Assembly (NCBI RefSeq): GCF_042649685.1
Contig: NZ_JBHRZT010000020.1
Location: 372,001-436,000 of the forward strand
Direction of reading: 5' to 3'
Origin: Bacillus_BA songklensis
Lineage (GTDB): Bacteria > Bacillota > Bacilli > Bacillales > Bacillaceae_H
DNA length: 64,000 bases
Both the position numbers and the translations under genes were made by a program. This document shows positions 32,188 through 40,007 of this stretch, in pieces. Below the pieces are notes generated by a model. It was not told the DNA's origin. It saw nothing but the letters and a program-made list of their open reading frames with translations, and ran no database searches. The number at the start of each line of letters is the position of its first letter. Position 1 is the stretch's first letter.

Positions 32188-34592
32188 TTCACTCTCCCTC
32201 CTCCCTTTTGAAATGAAAAAATGTTCCTTTCAAAAAGCCTTGTCGTATCCCTGGCGATTTGATCCCAGCTAAACATTGTTTCAGCCCTCTTTTTTCCGTT
32301 TTTACCCAGTTGATTTGCCCATTCTTCATTTTTTAACAAGAATATAATTTGTTCCGCCAAATGCTGGGCATCACTCGGTCTAACCTTCACACCCGATACC
32401 CCGTCTTCAACAATAGCCTGCAATCCTCCTGTATCTGTAACAACAGTCGGTTTTCCAACAATCATTCCCTCAAGGGCTACAATCCCAAAAGGCTCATAGA
32501 GACTTGGAAATACGACTACATTACAAAGATCTAGCAGGTGGTTTCTTTCTTCATCCGTAATGTAACCAATAAACTGAACATGCCCACCCAATCTTTTTTC
32601 TTTCACAAGTTCACGATACTCGTGTAATAAGGGACCTTTTCCCGCAATTACAAACCGAACATTTGGAATTTTTCTTATTACGAATTCAGCTGCTTCAATT
32701 AAAATATGAAACCCTTTTTCGTATACAATTCTTCCAATTGAAAAAACGATTGGACTATCAGAAGATAGCTCATATTTTTTGTGTATGTTGAATGACTGGC
32801 ATTGTGCCAAAAACATTTGCGCATCTATTCCATTAGGAAATACGGATATTTTTTTCGGTGATACATAGAATAAATCGACAAGTTCATTTTTCATATACTC
32901 ACTGCACACAATGACAGCTTGAGAGTGATGGATTAATCTTTTCTCTTTTTCATGTACAGTCTTTTGCAAAGTTGTATGAATTCCGTTATTTCGTCCGTGC
33001 TCTGTCGCATGAATGGTAGAAATCAGTGGTATATTCAGTTGTTTATGAATGATTTGTGCTGCACTTCCTACAAGCCAATCATGTGCATGAACGAGATGAA
33101 ACTTAATCTTTTTACATAGGATTAAACTTTCACGTACCATTGCTGCATTTAGACTATTGACCCATGCAAAAAAATCCGAATGGTGTGGTTGTAAACTTAA
33201 TACCCGATAGACATGGACTCCCTGGAATTTTTCATAAGCCGGCAGTCCTTCTACAAATGTTGTCATCACCACTACATGATGACCTTGCTTGGCTAATGCA
33301 CGGGACAAATCAAACACATGACGTGAAAGCCCACCAACTACAAGGGGGGGAAACTCCCAGGAAAGCATTAAAATATTTAACTGTTCTTTTTCTGTTTGTT
33401 GTAAAGTAAACCTCTGATTTTTAAAGGAGGTTCTTAAGAACTTTAAATAGTCAACAGTAAGAGTATGAAAAATCGAATCACTTATTTGTTTAGAGATTGG
33501 GACTTCTTTTCCAAACGATTCGTAAAATTGTTTAAATTGTCTTATATGAATATTCAGATGGGCAACAATATATTCTTTCTTTCCATTATTTTTCGTCAAA
33601 AGCTGCGCCCATTCTTTACTAGAAACGAGCAGCCATTTTTTGAGCATCTTCAAAAAACGGCTGCTCTCTATGTGGTCCATACACTCCCATAGTATTTGCT
33701 CCATTTGATGCATAGCCGAATAAGCCTCATGGTTTTGCTTATTCAACCATCGCTCACTAAACTCTTTATTAAGCTCTATCTTCATATTTATTTTAGAAGA
33801 ACAATGTAAATCTTCTATGAAGAATTGTTTAGGTAATTGAAAATTCCCCTCTTCTTCTTGGAACATTTTGAAAAAGGAAAAGATTTTTTGACAGCCCGCT
33901 CTATGAGATACTTGTATGATCATTACATCTGGTAACGCTTTCATTTCTCCGGAAACTTTTTTGCATACTCCCTCTTTATATGGGATAAGCAAAACATTTC
34001 GGGATGTCAATAGAGGAAAGGAATCAAACAAGACCTCTTTAGGGAGAAACTGTTCATGTAAAAACGTATATTTGATTCCCTCTTCATGAAATAGTTCTTC
34101 AATTTCCTCTGTAACAAATCCCTCTTCTGCCCAAAAACCCATCGGTCTCTTCTGAAAATATTTTTCAAAGATTTTGATACCAAGATTAATTTGAACTTGT
34201 TTTCCCTTTCTCGTTGAGAGATAAGGAAGAAGACAATGACTGGCCGTCGTGGGAATACATTCAATTTCCCCTGCATCATATAACGCTCTAAAACCATTAA
34301 TGAGATTACAATCCCATCCTAAGAACAAGGTCACTAAATCTCTCCTGTTTAGCTTCTTTAAATATTGTAAAAAAGAATCTTGAAACATAGGGTGATCCCA
34401 TATTTCTAATACGATAGGAGAAAAAGTAATGGTGCATGGGGGGATTGTTTTTGTATTTAGATGCCGAAGCAAAGGGATATACCATTGAATCATGTCTTCA
34501 AATAAGAGTGTTTCATCGCAATATGATTCACTTGTTTTGTACAAATACGGAAAATGAGCGTGGATCACTATTAATTGATGTTTCTTCATCAT
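32184..34592 (-). CDS. GH57-like / GT4 glycosyltransferase fusion
   Basis: An 802-residue fusion. Residues 1-400 resemble GH57 alpha-glucan branching proteins: HAHFPYL at the N-terminus, IPTTASHCLLPYL, GFWAEEGF (nucleophile-type Glu region) and LLVSSKEWAQLL. The usual catalytic Asp motif (DTELFGHWW-like) is not recognisable. Residues 405-795 form a GT4 glycosyltransferase with WEFPPLVVGGLSRHV, HAHDWLVG, SIGRIVYEKGFHILIEA and PSLYEPFGIVALEGM. No membrane segment. It may build an alpha-glucan-like polymer. Preceded by the DUF4912 gene by 8 bp. Confidence 0.85.
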   Translation of the reverse strand: MMKKHQLIVIHAHFPYLYKTSESYCDETLLFEDMIQWYIPLLRHLNTKTIPPCTITFSPIVLEIWDHPMFQDSFLQYLKKLNRRDLVTLFLGWDCNLINGFRALYDAGEIECIPTTASHCLLPYLSTRKGKQVQINLGIKIFEKYFQKRPMGFWAEEGFVTEEIEELFHEEGIKYTFLHEQFLPKEVLFDSFPLLTSRNVLLIPYKEGVCKKVSGEMKALPDVMIIQVSHRAGCQKIFSFFKMFQEEEGNFQLPKQFFIEDLHCSSKINMKIELNKEFSERWLNKQNHEAYSAMHQMEQILWECMDHIESSRFLKMLKKWLLVSSKEWAQLLTKNNGKKEYIVAHLNIHIRQFKQFYESFGKEVPISKQISDSIFHTLTVDYLKFLRTSFKNQRFTLQQTEKEQLNILMLSWEFPPLVVGGLSRHVFDLSRALAKQGHHVVVMTTFVEGLPAYEKFQGVHVYRVLSLQPHHSDFFAWVNSLNAAMVRESLILCKKIKFHLVHAHDWLVGSAAQIIHKQLNIPLISTIHATEHGRNNGIHTTLQKTVHEKEKRLIHHSQAVIVCSEYMKNELVDLFYVSPKKISVFPNGIDAQMFLAQCQSFNIHKKYELSSDSPIVFSIGRIVYEKGFHILIEAAEFVIRKIPNVRFVIAGKGPLLHEYRELVKEKRLGGHVQFIGYITDEERNHLLDLCNVVVFPSLYEPFGIVALEGMIVGKPTVVTDTGGLQAIVEDGVSGVKVRPSDAQHLAEQIIFLLKNEEWANQLGKNGKKRAETMFSWDQIARDTTRLFERNIFSFQKGGGRVN

Positions 34593-34600
34593 TTTTCACC

Positions 34601-35065
34601 TTACGTTTTTTCATAGCAAGAGTATGCGCTGAAAATTTGAGACCATTCTGGCGGAGCTGGACGATTTAGCTGCCACTCTGAAAATATTTGATCAATGCAG
34701 TCTTCCTCATTTATCTCGTTATGGGATAAATGAACAAGGTTAGAGCGCAGTATTGTGTAATAAGACGTCTTTAACTGAACAGCAATATCCACAATATAAG
34801 ACTTGTTGACCGGTAAATATAAAAACATATGCTGCTCTTCCTGCTTAATCCCATACCGTCGCCACTTATGAGCATTGTGGCCATTAAACATAATGTTCGT
34901 TACATCATAGACAATGACATATTGTGTCATTTCCTTCCACTTACATAGAAAACATTCTTCAAACAATTGCCGGGATAAGGAGGAAATGTTCCAATGAACA
35001 TATAAGCATGAATCATTCCATCTTATTGCTTTACACAGATCGATATCTAGTTTCTCTAATGTCAA
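34601..35065 (-). CDS. DUF4912 domain protein, first gene of the polysaccharide operon
   Basis: A 154-residue soluble protein with the DUF4912 pattern: CLYVHWNISS, YVIVYDVTNIMFNGHNAHKWRRY, HMFLYLPVNKSYIVDIAVQ and ILRSNLVHLSHNE. Such proteins are often encoded beside GH57/GT4 genes. The start is TTG at 35065 with AAGGTGAG 8 bases upstream. Function unknown; it may bind glycan or help the synthase. The promoter should lie in 35066-35250, where I could not assign boxes with confidence. Confidence 0.82.
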   Translation of the reverse strand: MTLEKLDIDLCKAIRWNDSCLYVHWNISSLSRQLFEECFLCKWKEMTQYVIVYDVTNIMFNGHNAHKWRRYGIKQEEQHMFLYLPVNKSYIVDIAVQLKTSYYTILRSNLVHLSHNEINEEDCIDQIFSEWQLNRPAPPEWSQIFSAYSCYEKT

Positions 35066-35253
35066 AACAACTCACCTTTATTTGTCTAACCTTCGTTTAT
35101 TTTTCTTTCCTTAATCTTAACATTAAGCCACCATGGTCACAATAAACGCAATTTGTCGATTTAAGTAAATATTATTAACATTACCGGCCGCTTTTACGAA
35201 TATCGAATATTGGTCTTTTACAAGAAGAAGTAATGCTCGAGGACTCTCATGCC

Positions 35254-35292
35254 GAAAGAAAACATCCCGCAGTTATGTAACCGCGGGATGTT
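35254..35292 (-). terminator. terminator after phoU
   Basis: Stem AACATCCCGCGGTTA / CTGCGGGATGTT (imperfect at the tip) with TTTTCTTT on the minus strand, just past the phoU stop. Confidence 0.88.
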
Positions 35293-35296
35293 CTTT

Positions 35297-35956
35297 TTAT
35301 TCGTTTAATTCATATCGTTTACCTTTTACAAGATAAAAAACACTTTCAGCTATGTTTGTAGCATGGTCAGCAAAGCGTTCCAAATAACGAGCAATAAACA
35401 GAAGCTGGGTGATTTGAGGAAGAGCTTCCTGTTGTTCTTTTGCAATGCTTAACAACTCAATAATAGTTTCACCATACAGGTCATCCACTTCATCATCCAT
35501 TTCAGCCACTTTCTTAGCCAGTACTACATCTTCATCGTAGTAAGACTTTAAGGAAAGTGAGAGCATGCTGCCCGCTAATTCGTACATTTTCGTAATATGT
35601 TCAAGCGGTTTAATGAGCGGTTCTTTGCCAATCCGGATAGTCGATTTAGCAATATTGACTGCAAAATCTGCCATGCGTTCAATGTCTGTCGCAATTTTGA
35701 TTGCTACAATGATACGTCTTAAATCAATGGCAACCGGCTGCTGTTTAGCGATTAACAGGATAGCCAAATCATCAATTTCCTCTTCTAGACGATCAATTTT
35801 ATAGTCTTCATCTATCACTTCTAAAGCTGCCTCAATATCCCTGTTAGTTAAAGACTGAAAGGAGTGATTCAAGGCTTCTTCTGTTAAATTCCCAATTTCC
35901 AATAACTTTTCTCTTAACGCTTTTAACTCATCATGAAATCGTTCACGTACTGCCAT
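35297..35956 (-). CDS. phoU: phosphate-signalling protein PhoU
   Basis: A 219-residue protein made of two three-helix PhoU domains with the metal-binding acidic signatures (EEEIDDLAILLIAKQQPVAIDLR, ATDIERMADFAVNIAKS, and ARYLERFADHATNIAES). It links the Pst transporter to phosphate signalling. B. subtilis 168 has no phoU here, so this operon is of the more widespread pstSCAB-phoU type. Start ATG follows GGAGATGGG. Confidence 0.95.
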   Translation of the reverse strand: MAVRERFHDELKALREKLLEIGNLTEEALNHSFQSLTNRDIEAALEVIDEDYKIDRLEEEIDDLAILLIAKQQPVAIDLRRIIVAIKIATDIERMADFAVNIAKSTIRIGKEPLIKPLEHITKMYELAGSMLSLSLKSYYDEDVVLAKKVAEMDDEVDDLYGETIIELLSIAKEQQEALPQITQLLFIARYLERFADHATNIAESVFYLVKGKRYELNE

Positions 35957-35999
35957 TCATCCCATCTCCTGTCTCATAGAAGTCTTCCAACGGTTAATA

Positions 36000-36809
36000 T
36001 TAACCGAAACGGCCTGTAATATAGTCTTCTGTTCTCTTATCAGATGGGTTAGAGAAAATCTTGTCTGTTTCTGTAAACTCCACTACTTCTCCATTTAAGA
36101 AGAACGCTGTTTTATCAGAAATACGAGCTGCTTGCTGCATGTTATGTGTAACAATGATGATGCTAAAATTTTCCTTTAGTTCTTGGACTAACTCTTCTAC
36201 TTTTAATGTAGAAATTGGGTCAAGCGCAGATGTCGGTTCATCCATTAAGATAACATCAGGCTCAATAGCGAGACAGCGCGCAATACATAGGCGCTGTTGC
36301 TGTCCGCCCGATAATCCGTACGCATTTTGATTTAAACGGTCTTTTACCTCATCCCAGATCGCTGCGCCTCGCAAACTTTTCTCAACGATTTCATCTAGGA
36401 TTTTTTTGTTGCGGATACCGTGAATTCTTGGACCATATGCAATGTTATCATAAATGGATTTCGGGAATGGATTTGGCTTTTGAAATACCATTCCTACTTG
36501 TGTACGTAAATCTTCAACACCATAAGATTTATCAAAAATGTTGCGTCCACGGTAGTTAATTTCACCTGATGTGCGAACGATTGGGCTTAATTCAACCATG
36601 CGGTTTAAAGTTTTAATATACGTCGACTTACCACAACCGGAAGGACCGATAATGGCCGTCACTTCGTTCTCGTAAATATCAAGATCGATATTTTTTAAAG
36701 CATGCGTTTCACCGTACCATAAATTCAACCCTTTTGTTTCGTACACAATCTCTTTCTTTTTATTCATATCTTGTGTGTTTTTCTCTCTTACAACTGTATT
36801 TGTTTCCAT
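36000..36809 (-). CDS. pstB: phosphate ABC transporter ATP-binding protein
   Basis: A 269-residue ABC ATPase. Walker A GPSGCGKST is at 55-63, with the Q-loop region GMVFQKPNPFP, signature LSGGQQQRLCIARCLA, Walker B VILMDEPTSALDP and the switch His in IVTHNM. Start 36809 is chosen because the ATG at 36833 would place the ribosome site GAAGGAGG inside the coding region. Only one pstB is present, whereas B. subtilis has two. Confidence 0.96.
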   Translation of the reverse strand: METNTVVREKNTQDMNKKKEIVYETKGLNLWYGETHALKNIDLDIYENEVTAIIGPSGCGKSTYIKTLNRMVELSPIVRTSGEINYRGRNIFDKSYGVEDLRTQVGMVFQKPNPFPKSIYDNIAYGPRIHGIRNKKILDEIVEKSLRGAAIWDEVKDRLNQNAYGLSGGQQQRLCIARCLAIEPDVILMDEPTSALDPISTLKVEELVQELKENFSIIIVTHNMQQAARISDKTAFFLNGEVVEFTETDKIFSNPSDKRTEDYITGRFG

Positions 36810-36864
36810 ATAATTGGTTCCTCCTTCATCCAACTAACAATAGGAATATGCCGATGTGAACAAA

Positions 36865-37740
36865 TTAATATCTCTTTTGAAACTTATTACGAATGAAAAC
36901 AGCAATTGAGTTCATCAAAATTAAGAATGCCAATAAAACGATAATTCCCGCCGCTGCCACAGATTGGAAATCTGCTTGAGGTCGGCTCGTCCAGTTATAA
37001 ATTTGCATCGGGAGTACTGTAAATGAATCTAATACTCCAGTTGGCAAATACGCAATAAATGTTGGAATTCCGACTACTACGAGTGGAGCTGTCTCTCCGA
37101 CCGCACGAGATAAAGCAAGAATACTCCCTGTTAAGATTCCCGGAATCGCTGCCGGCAATACCACGTTTTTGATCGTTTGCCATTTTGTCGCTCCCATTCC
37201 AAGAGATGCCTCACGTAATTCCTTTGGAACAGAACGGATGGCTTCCTGCGCCGCTACAACGATTACTGGTAGAATAAGTAAACTCATCGTTAATCCTGCC
37301 GCTAAAACGCTGCGCCCTAACGCTAATTGACGTACAAACACTGTTAACCCTAAAAGACCGAATACAATGGACGGAACACCGGCCAAGTTTGAAATGTTTA
37401 ATTTAATAAAATCATTAAAACGGTTCTTTTTAGCATATTCTTCAAGGTAAACGGCTGTCCCTACCCCTAAAATAAGTGATACAGGCGCAACAACTGCCAT
37501 TAACCATAAAGAACCTACTAAAGCGGCTTTAACCCCTGCTTCTTCCGGTCTGCGGGAAGCAAAATTTTGTAAAAAATCCGCGTCTAACCAACCTAATCCT
37601 TGAGTCAATATCCGATATAAAAGTATAGCTAACACTGCTAAACCAAAAAGAGTGGCACAGAAGAAGATAAATTTAAAAATGGAATTAAAGAGAAGACGAC
37701 TTCCCATTCTCTTTTGGACTAATTCACGATCCATATACAT
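36865..37740 (-). CDS. pstA: phosphate ABC transporter permease PstA
   Basis: A 291-residue inner-membrane permease with six predicted helices and the EAA-loop region (PKELREASLGMGATKWQTIKNVVLPAA). It pairs with PstC to form the channel. ATG 37740 follows GGGAGGAG and lies just after the pstC stop, so the two are coupled. Confidence 0.95.
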   Translation of the reverse strand: MYMDRELVQKRMGSRLLFNSIFKFIFFCATLFGLAVLAILLYRILTQGLGWLDADFLQNFASRRPEEAGVKAALVGSLWLMAVVAPVSLILGVGTAVYLEEYAKKNRFNDFIKLNISNLAGVPSIVFGLLGLTVFVRQLALGRSVLAAGLTMSLLILPVIVVAAQEAIRSVPKELREASLGMGATKWQTIKNVVLPAAIPGILTGSILALSRAVGETAPLVVVGIPTFIAYLPTGVLDSFTVLPMQIYNWTSRPQADFQSVAAAGIIVLLAFLILMNSIAVFIRNKFQKRY

Positions 37741-37742
37741 AA

Positions 37743-38696
37743 TTAATACTCCTCCCTAAAGCGTCGAGAGATATATTGGGCAAGTAAGTTCATGACCAAC
37801 GTAAAGACAAACAATGTCATACCAACAGCATAAATACTGTAATAAATCGTTGTTCCGTAACCGACATCACCTGTTGTCACTTGAACGATGTAAGCTGTCA
37901 TTGTTTGAATAGACTCCGTTACGTCAAACGTCATGGCAGGAGATGCTCCCCCCGCTACTGTTACAATCATCGTTTCTCCGATTGCACGGGAAATTCCTAA
38001 TACAAACGATGCAATGATACCAGATAAAGCAGCAGGAAGAACCACTTTCACCGCTACTTCAAATCTTGTTGCTCCTAACGCTAACGCTCCCTCTCTCATA
38101 GAATTAGGGACGGAACTCATCGCATCTTCAGATAATGAGGCAATCATAGGGACAATCATGATACCCACGACAATTCCGGGACTTAGAGCATTAAAAACCG
38201 ACAGATCTGGAATTAGTTTCTTAAGCATTGGCGTTACAAACGTTAAAGCAAAGAAACCGTAAACGATTGTAGGAACACCTGCCAGCACTTCTAAAATCGG
38301 CTTAATAATTCTTCTTGTACGATCTGAAGCATATTCACTCAAGAAAATGGCTGTTGCCAGGCCAATCGGCACTGCTACAACAGTCGCAATACCTGTAATT
38401 AACAATGTGCCTGTAATAAGAGGCAATACTCCGTAGTTTCCTTTTGCTTCAATAAAAGGAAGCCATTTTGTACCTGTTATATAATCCAAAAACGGTACAC
38501 GAGAAAAGAATGTTGCTGTCTCAAAAATTAAAGTAAATAAAATGCCAAGTGTCGTTAAAACAGAAATAGCAGCAGTGACCAATAAAACAATCGGTACTGC
38601 CTTTTCAACCAACATCGTCGAATTATTCTTTTTCTTTTTCTCTAAAATCATTTCACGAATAGAACCATTTTTTAGTTCACTTTTCATGACAGCCAA
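37743..38696 (-). CDS. pstC: phosphate ABC transporter permease PstC
   Basis: About 317 residues with six to seven membrane helices and the EAA loop PNSMREGALALGATRFEVAVKVVLPAA. The start is uncertain: GGAAAGGGG fits a TTG at 38696 (spacing 9), ATG 38687 follows three codons later, and the frame open to 38744 covers the ribosome site. It lies between pstS and pstA in the operon. Confidence 0.94.
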   Translation of the reverse strand: MAVMKSELKNGSIREMILEKKKKNNSTMLVEKAVPIVLLVTAAISVLTTLGILFTLIFETATFFSRVPFLDYITGTKWLPFIEAKGNYGVLPLITGTLLITGIATVVAVPIGLATAIFLSEYASDRTRRIIKPILEVLAGVPTIVYGFFALTFVTPMLKKLIPDLSVFNALSPGIVVGIMIVPMIASLSEDAMSSVPNSMREGALALGATRFEVAVKVVLPAALSGIIASFVLGISRAIGETMIVTVAGGASPAMTFDVTESIQTMTAYIVQVTTGDVGYGTTIYYSIYAVGMTLFVFTLVMNLLAQYISRRFREEY

Positions 38697-38773
38697 TGTC
38701 GCAAACCCCTTTCCATCACATGGAAAGATGAGAAGCTGAGCCAATTAGCTTCTCATCTTTATAATTTTAATGA

Positions 38774-39748
38774 TTACTTAATGCCTTCAAGTGTTTTTAA
38801 TTGCTCTTCATATTTTTCTTTCGGAAGAGCTACATAACCAACTTCTTCAGCTAAACTACCTTGATCTTCAAGAAGGAACTTCATGAAGTCGCGCACTTGC
38901 TCCTTCTCTTTAAGTGAAGCTGTATTTACATAAGTGAATAATGGACGTGATAATGGTGCATATTCACCAGATTCAATTGTATCGTTGTTTGGTTCAACAG
39001 GACCATTACCGCCGTCGATAGGAACCACTTTTAATTTATCTTTATTTTCAGCATAGTATGCATAACCGAAGTAACCGATCGCGTTTTTATCACCTGTAAC
39101 ACCTTGTACTAACACGTTGTCATCTTCAGAAAGCTGTGCAGATTCAACGATTGGTTTTCCTTCTAAAATCACTTCATCAAAATAGTCGTAAGTACCAGAG
39201 TCATGACCTGGTGAGAAGAATTTAATTTCCTCATCCGGCCAGCCTTTACGGATATCAGACCATTTTTTCGTTTTGCCGTCTTGTACCCACATTTTCTTTA
39301 ACTCATCAACCGTTAAGTGGTCAACCCAGTCGTTTTCTTTGTTTACTACTACTGATAAACCGTCATATGCTAATTGGAACTCTTGGAATTCTACGCCGTT
39401 GTCAGCGGCTGCTTTTTTCTCTTCATCTTTAATTGGACGAGATGCATTTGAAAAATCAGTTTCGCCTTTAGTGAATTTTTCGAAACCACCGCCAGTACCT
39501 GATACACCCACCGATACTTTTACGCCTGGTTGAGTACCCATATATTCTTCAGATGCTGCTTCCATAATTGGGAATACAGTTGAAGAACCGTCCATTGCAA
39601 CATTGCCCTCAAGCTGCTTATTTTCATCACCAGCTTTTTGCTCTTCTTTAGCTCCGTTAGCCCCTTCATTTGCTTGGCCACACGCAGTTGCAAAAGCTAA
39701 TAGTGAACCAACCATGATTGATAACGCTAAAAACTTAAAGCTTTTCAT
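38774..39748 (-). CDS. pstS: phosphate-binding lipoprotein PstS
   Basis: A 324-residue extracellular solute-binding lipoprotein. It has a signal peptide and lipobox-like AFATAC (Cys about 23), then the phosphate-site segments GSSTVFPIMEAASEEY, GVSGTGGGFEKFTKGETDFSNASRPI and HDSGTYDYFDE. It captures phosphate for PstCAB. ATG 39748 follows AGGAGG. First gene of the operon, preceded by PhoP-type repeats. Confidence 0.97.
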   Translation of the reverse strand: MKSFKFLALSIMVGSLLAFATACGQANEGANGAKEEQKAGDENKQLEGNVAMDGSSTVFPIMEAASEEYMGTQPGVKVSVGVSGTGGGFEKFTKGETDFSNASRPIKDEEKKAAADNGVEFQEFQLAYDGLSVVVNKENDWVDHLTVDELKKMWVQDGKTKKWSDIRKGWPDEEIKFFSPGHDSGTYDYFDEVILEGKPIVESAQLSEDDNVLVQGVTGDKNAIGYFGYAYYAENKDKLKVVPIDGGNGPVEPNNDTIESGEYAPLSRPLFTYVNTASLKEKEQVRDFMKFLLEDQGSLAEEVGYVALPKEKYEEQLKTLEGIK

Positions 39749-39832
39749 TCCTTAATTCCTCCTACGACATATCGTTGTTTTGTCCTACGTGTATTAGAAT
39801 AACTCCCGACTATTAAAGAAGTTTTAATGATA

Positions 39833-39849
39833 TGTAAAGGTTTTGTAAA
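39833..39849 (-). promoter_or_regulatory. PhoP-type direct repeats upstream of pstS
   Basis: On the minus strand TTTACA-AAACC-TTTACA: two TT(A/T)ACA half-sites 11 bp apart, the spacing PhoP-P needs. The nearer half-site could also act as a -35 region, with a -10-like TAATAG 17 bp on. This fits phosphate-starvation induction of pst as known in B. subtilis. Confidence 0.65.
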
Positions 39850-39958
39850 TAAACAAAAAAAGAATGTATATTTTTTTACTTTTCCTTGTCAAAAGGTACA
39901 TCGATGTATACTTGCCCTTACATATCTTTCTATATAGTATGTACAATATTTTTTTTCT

Positions 39959-39998
39959 CAAAAAAAAAAACCGAAAGCATTGAATTAGCTTTCGGTTT
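39959..39998 (-). terminator. terminator after pbpA
   Basis: Stem AAACCGAAAGC / GCTTTCGGTTT followed by about ten T residues on the minus strand. Confidence 0.93.
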
Positions 39999-40007
39999 TG
40001 AATGATC

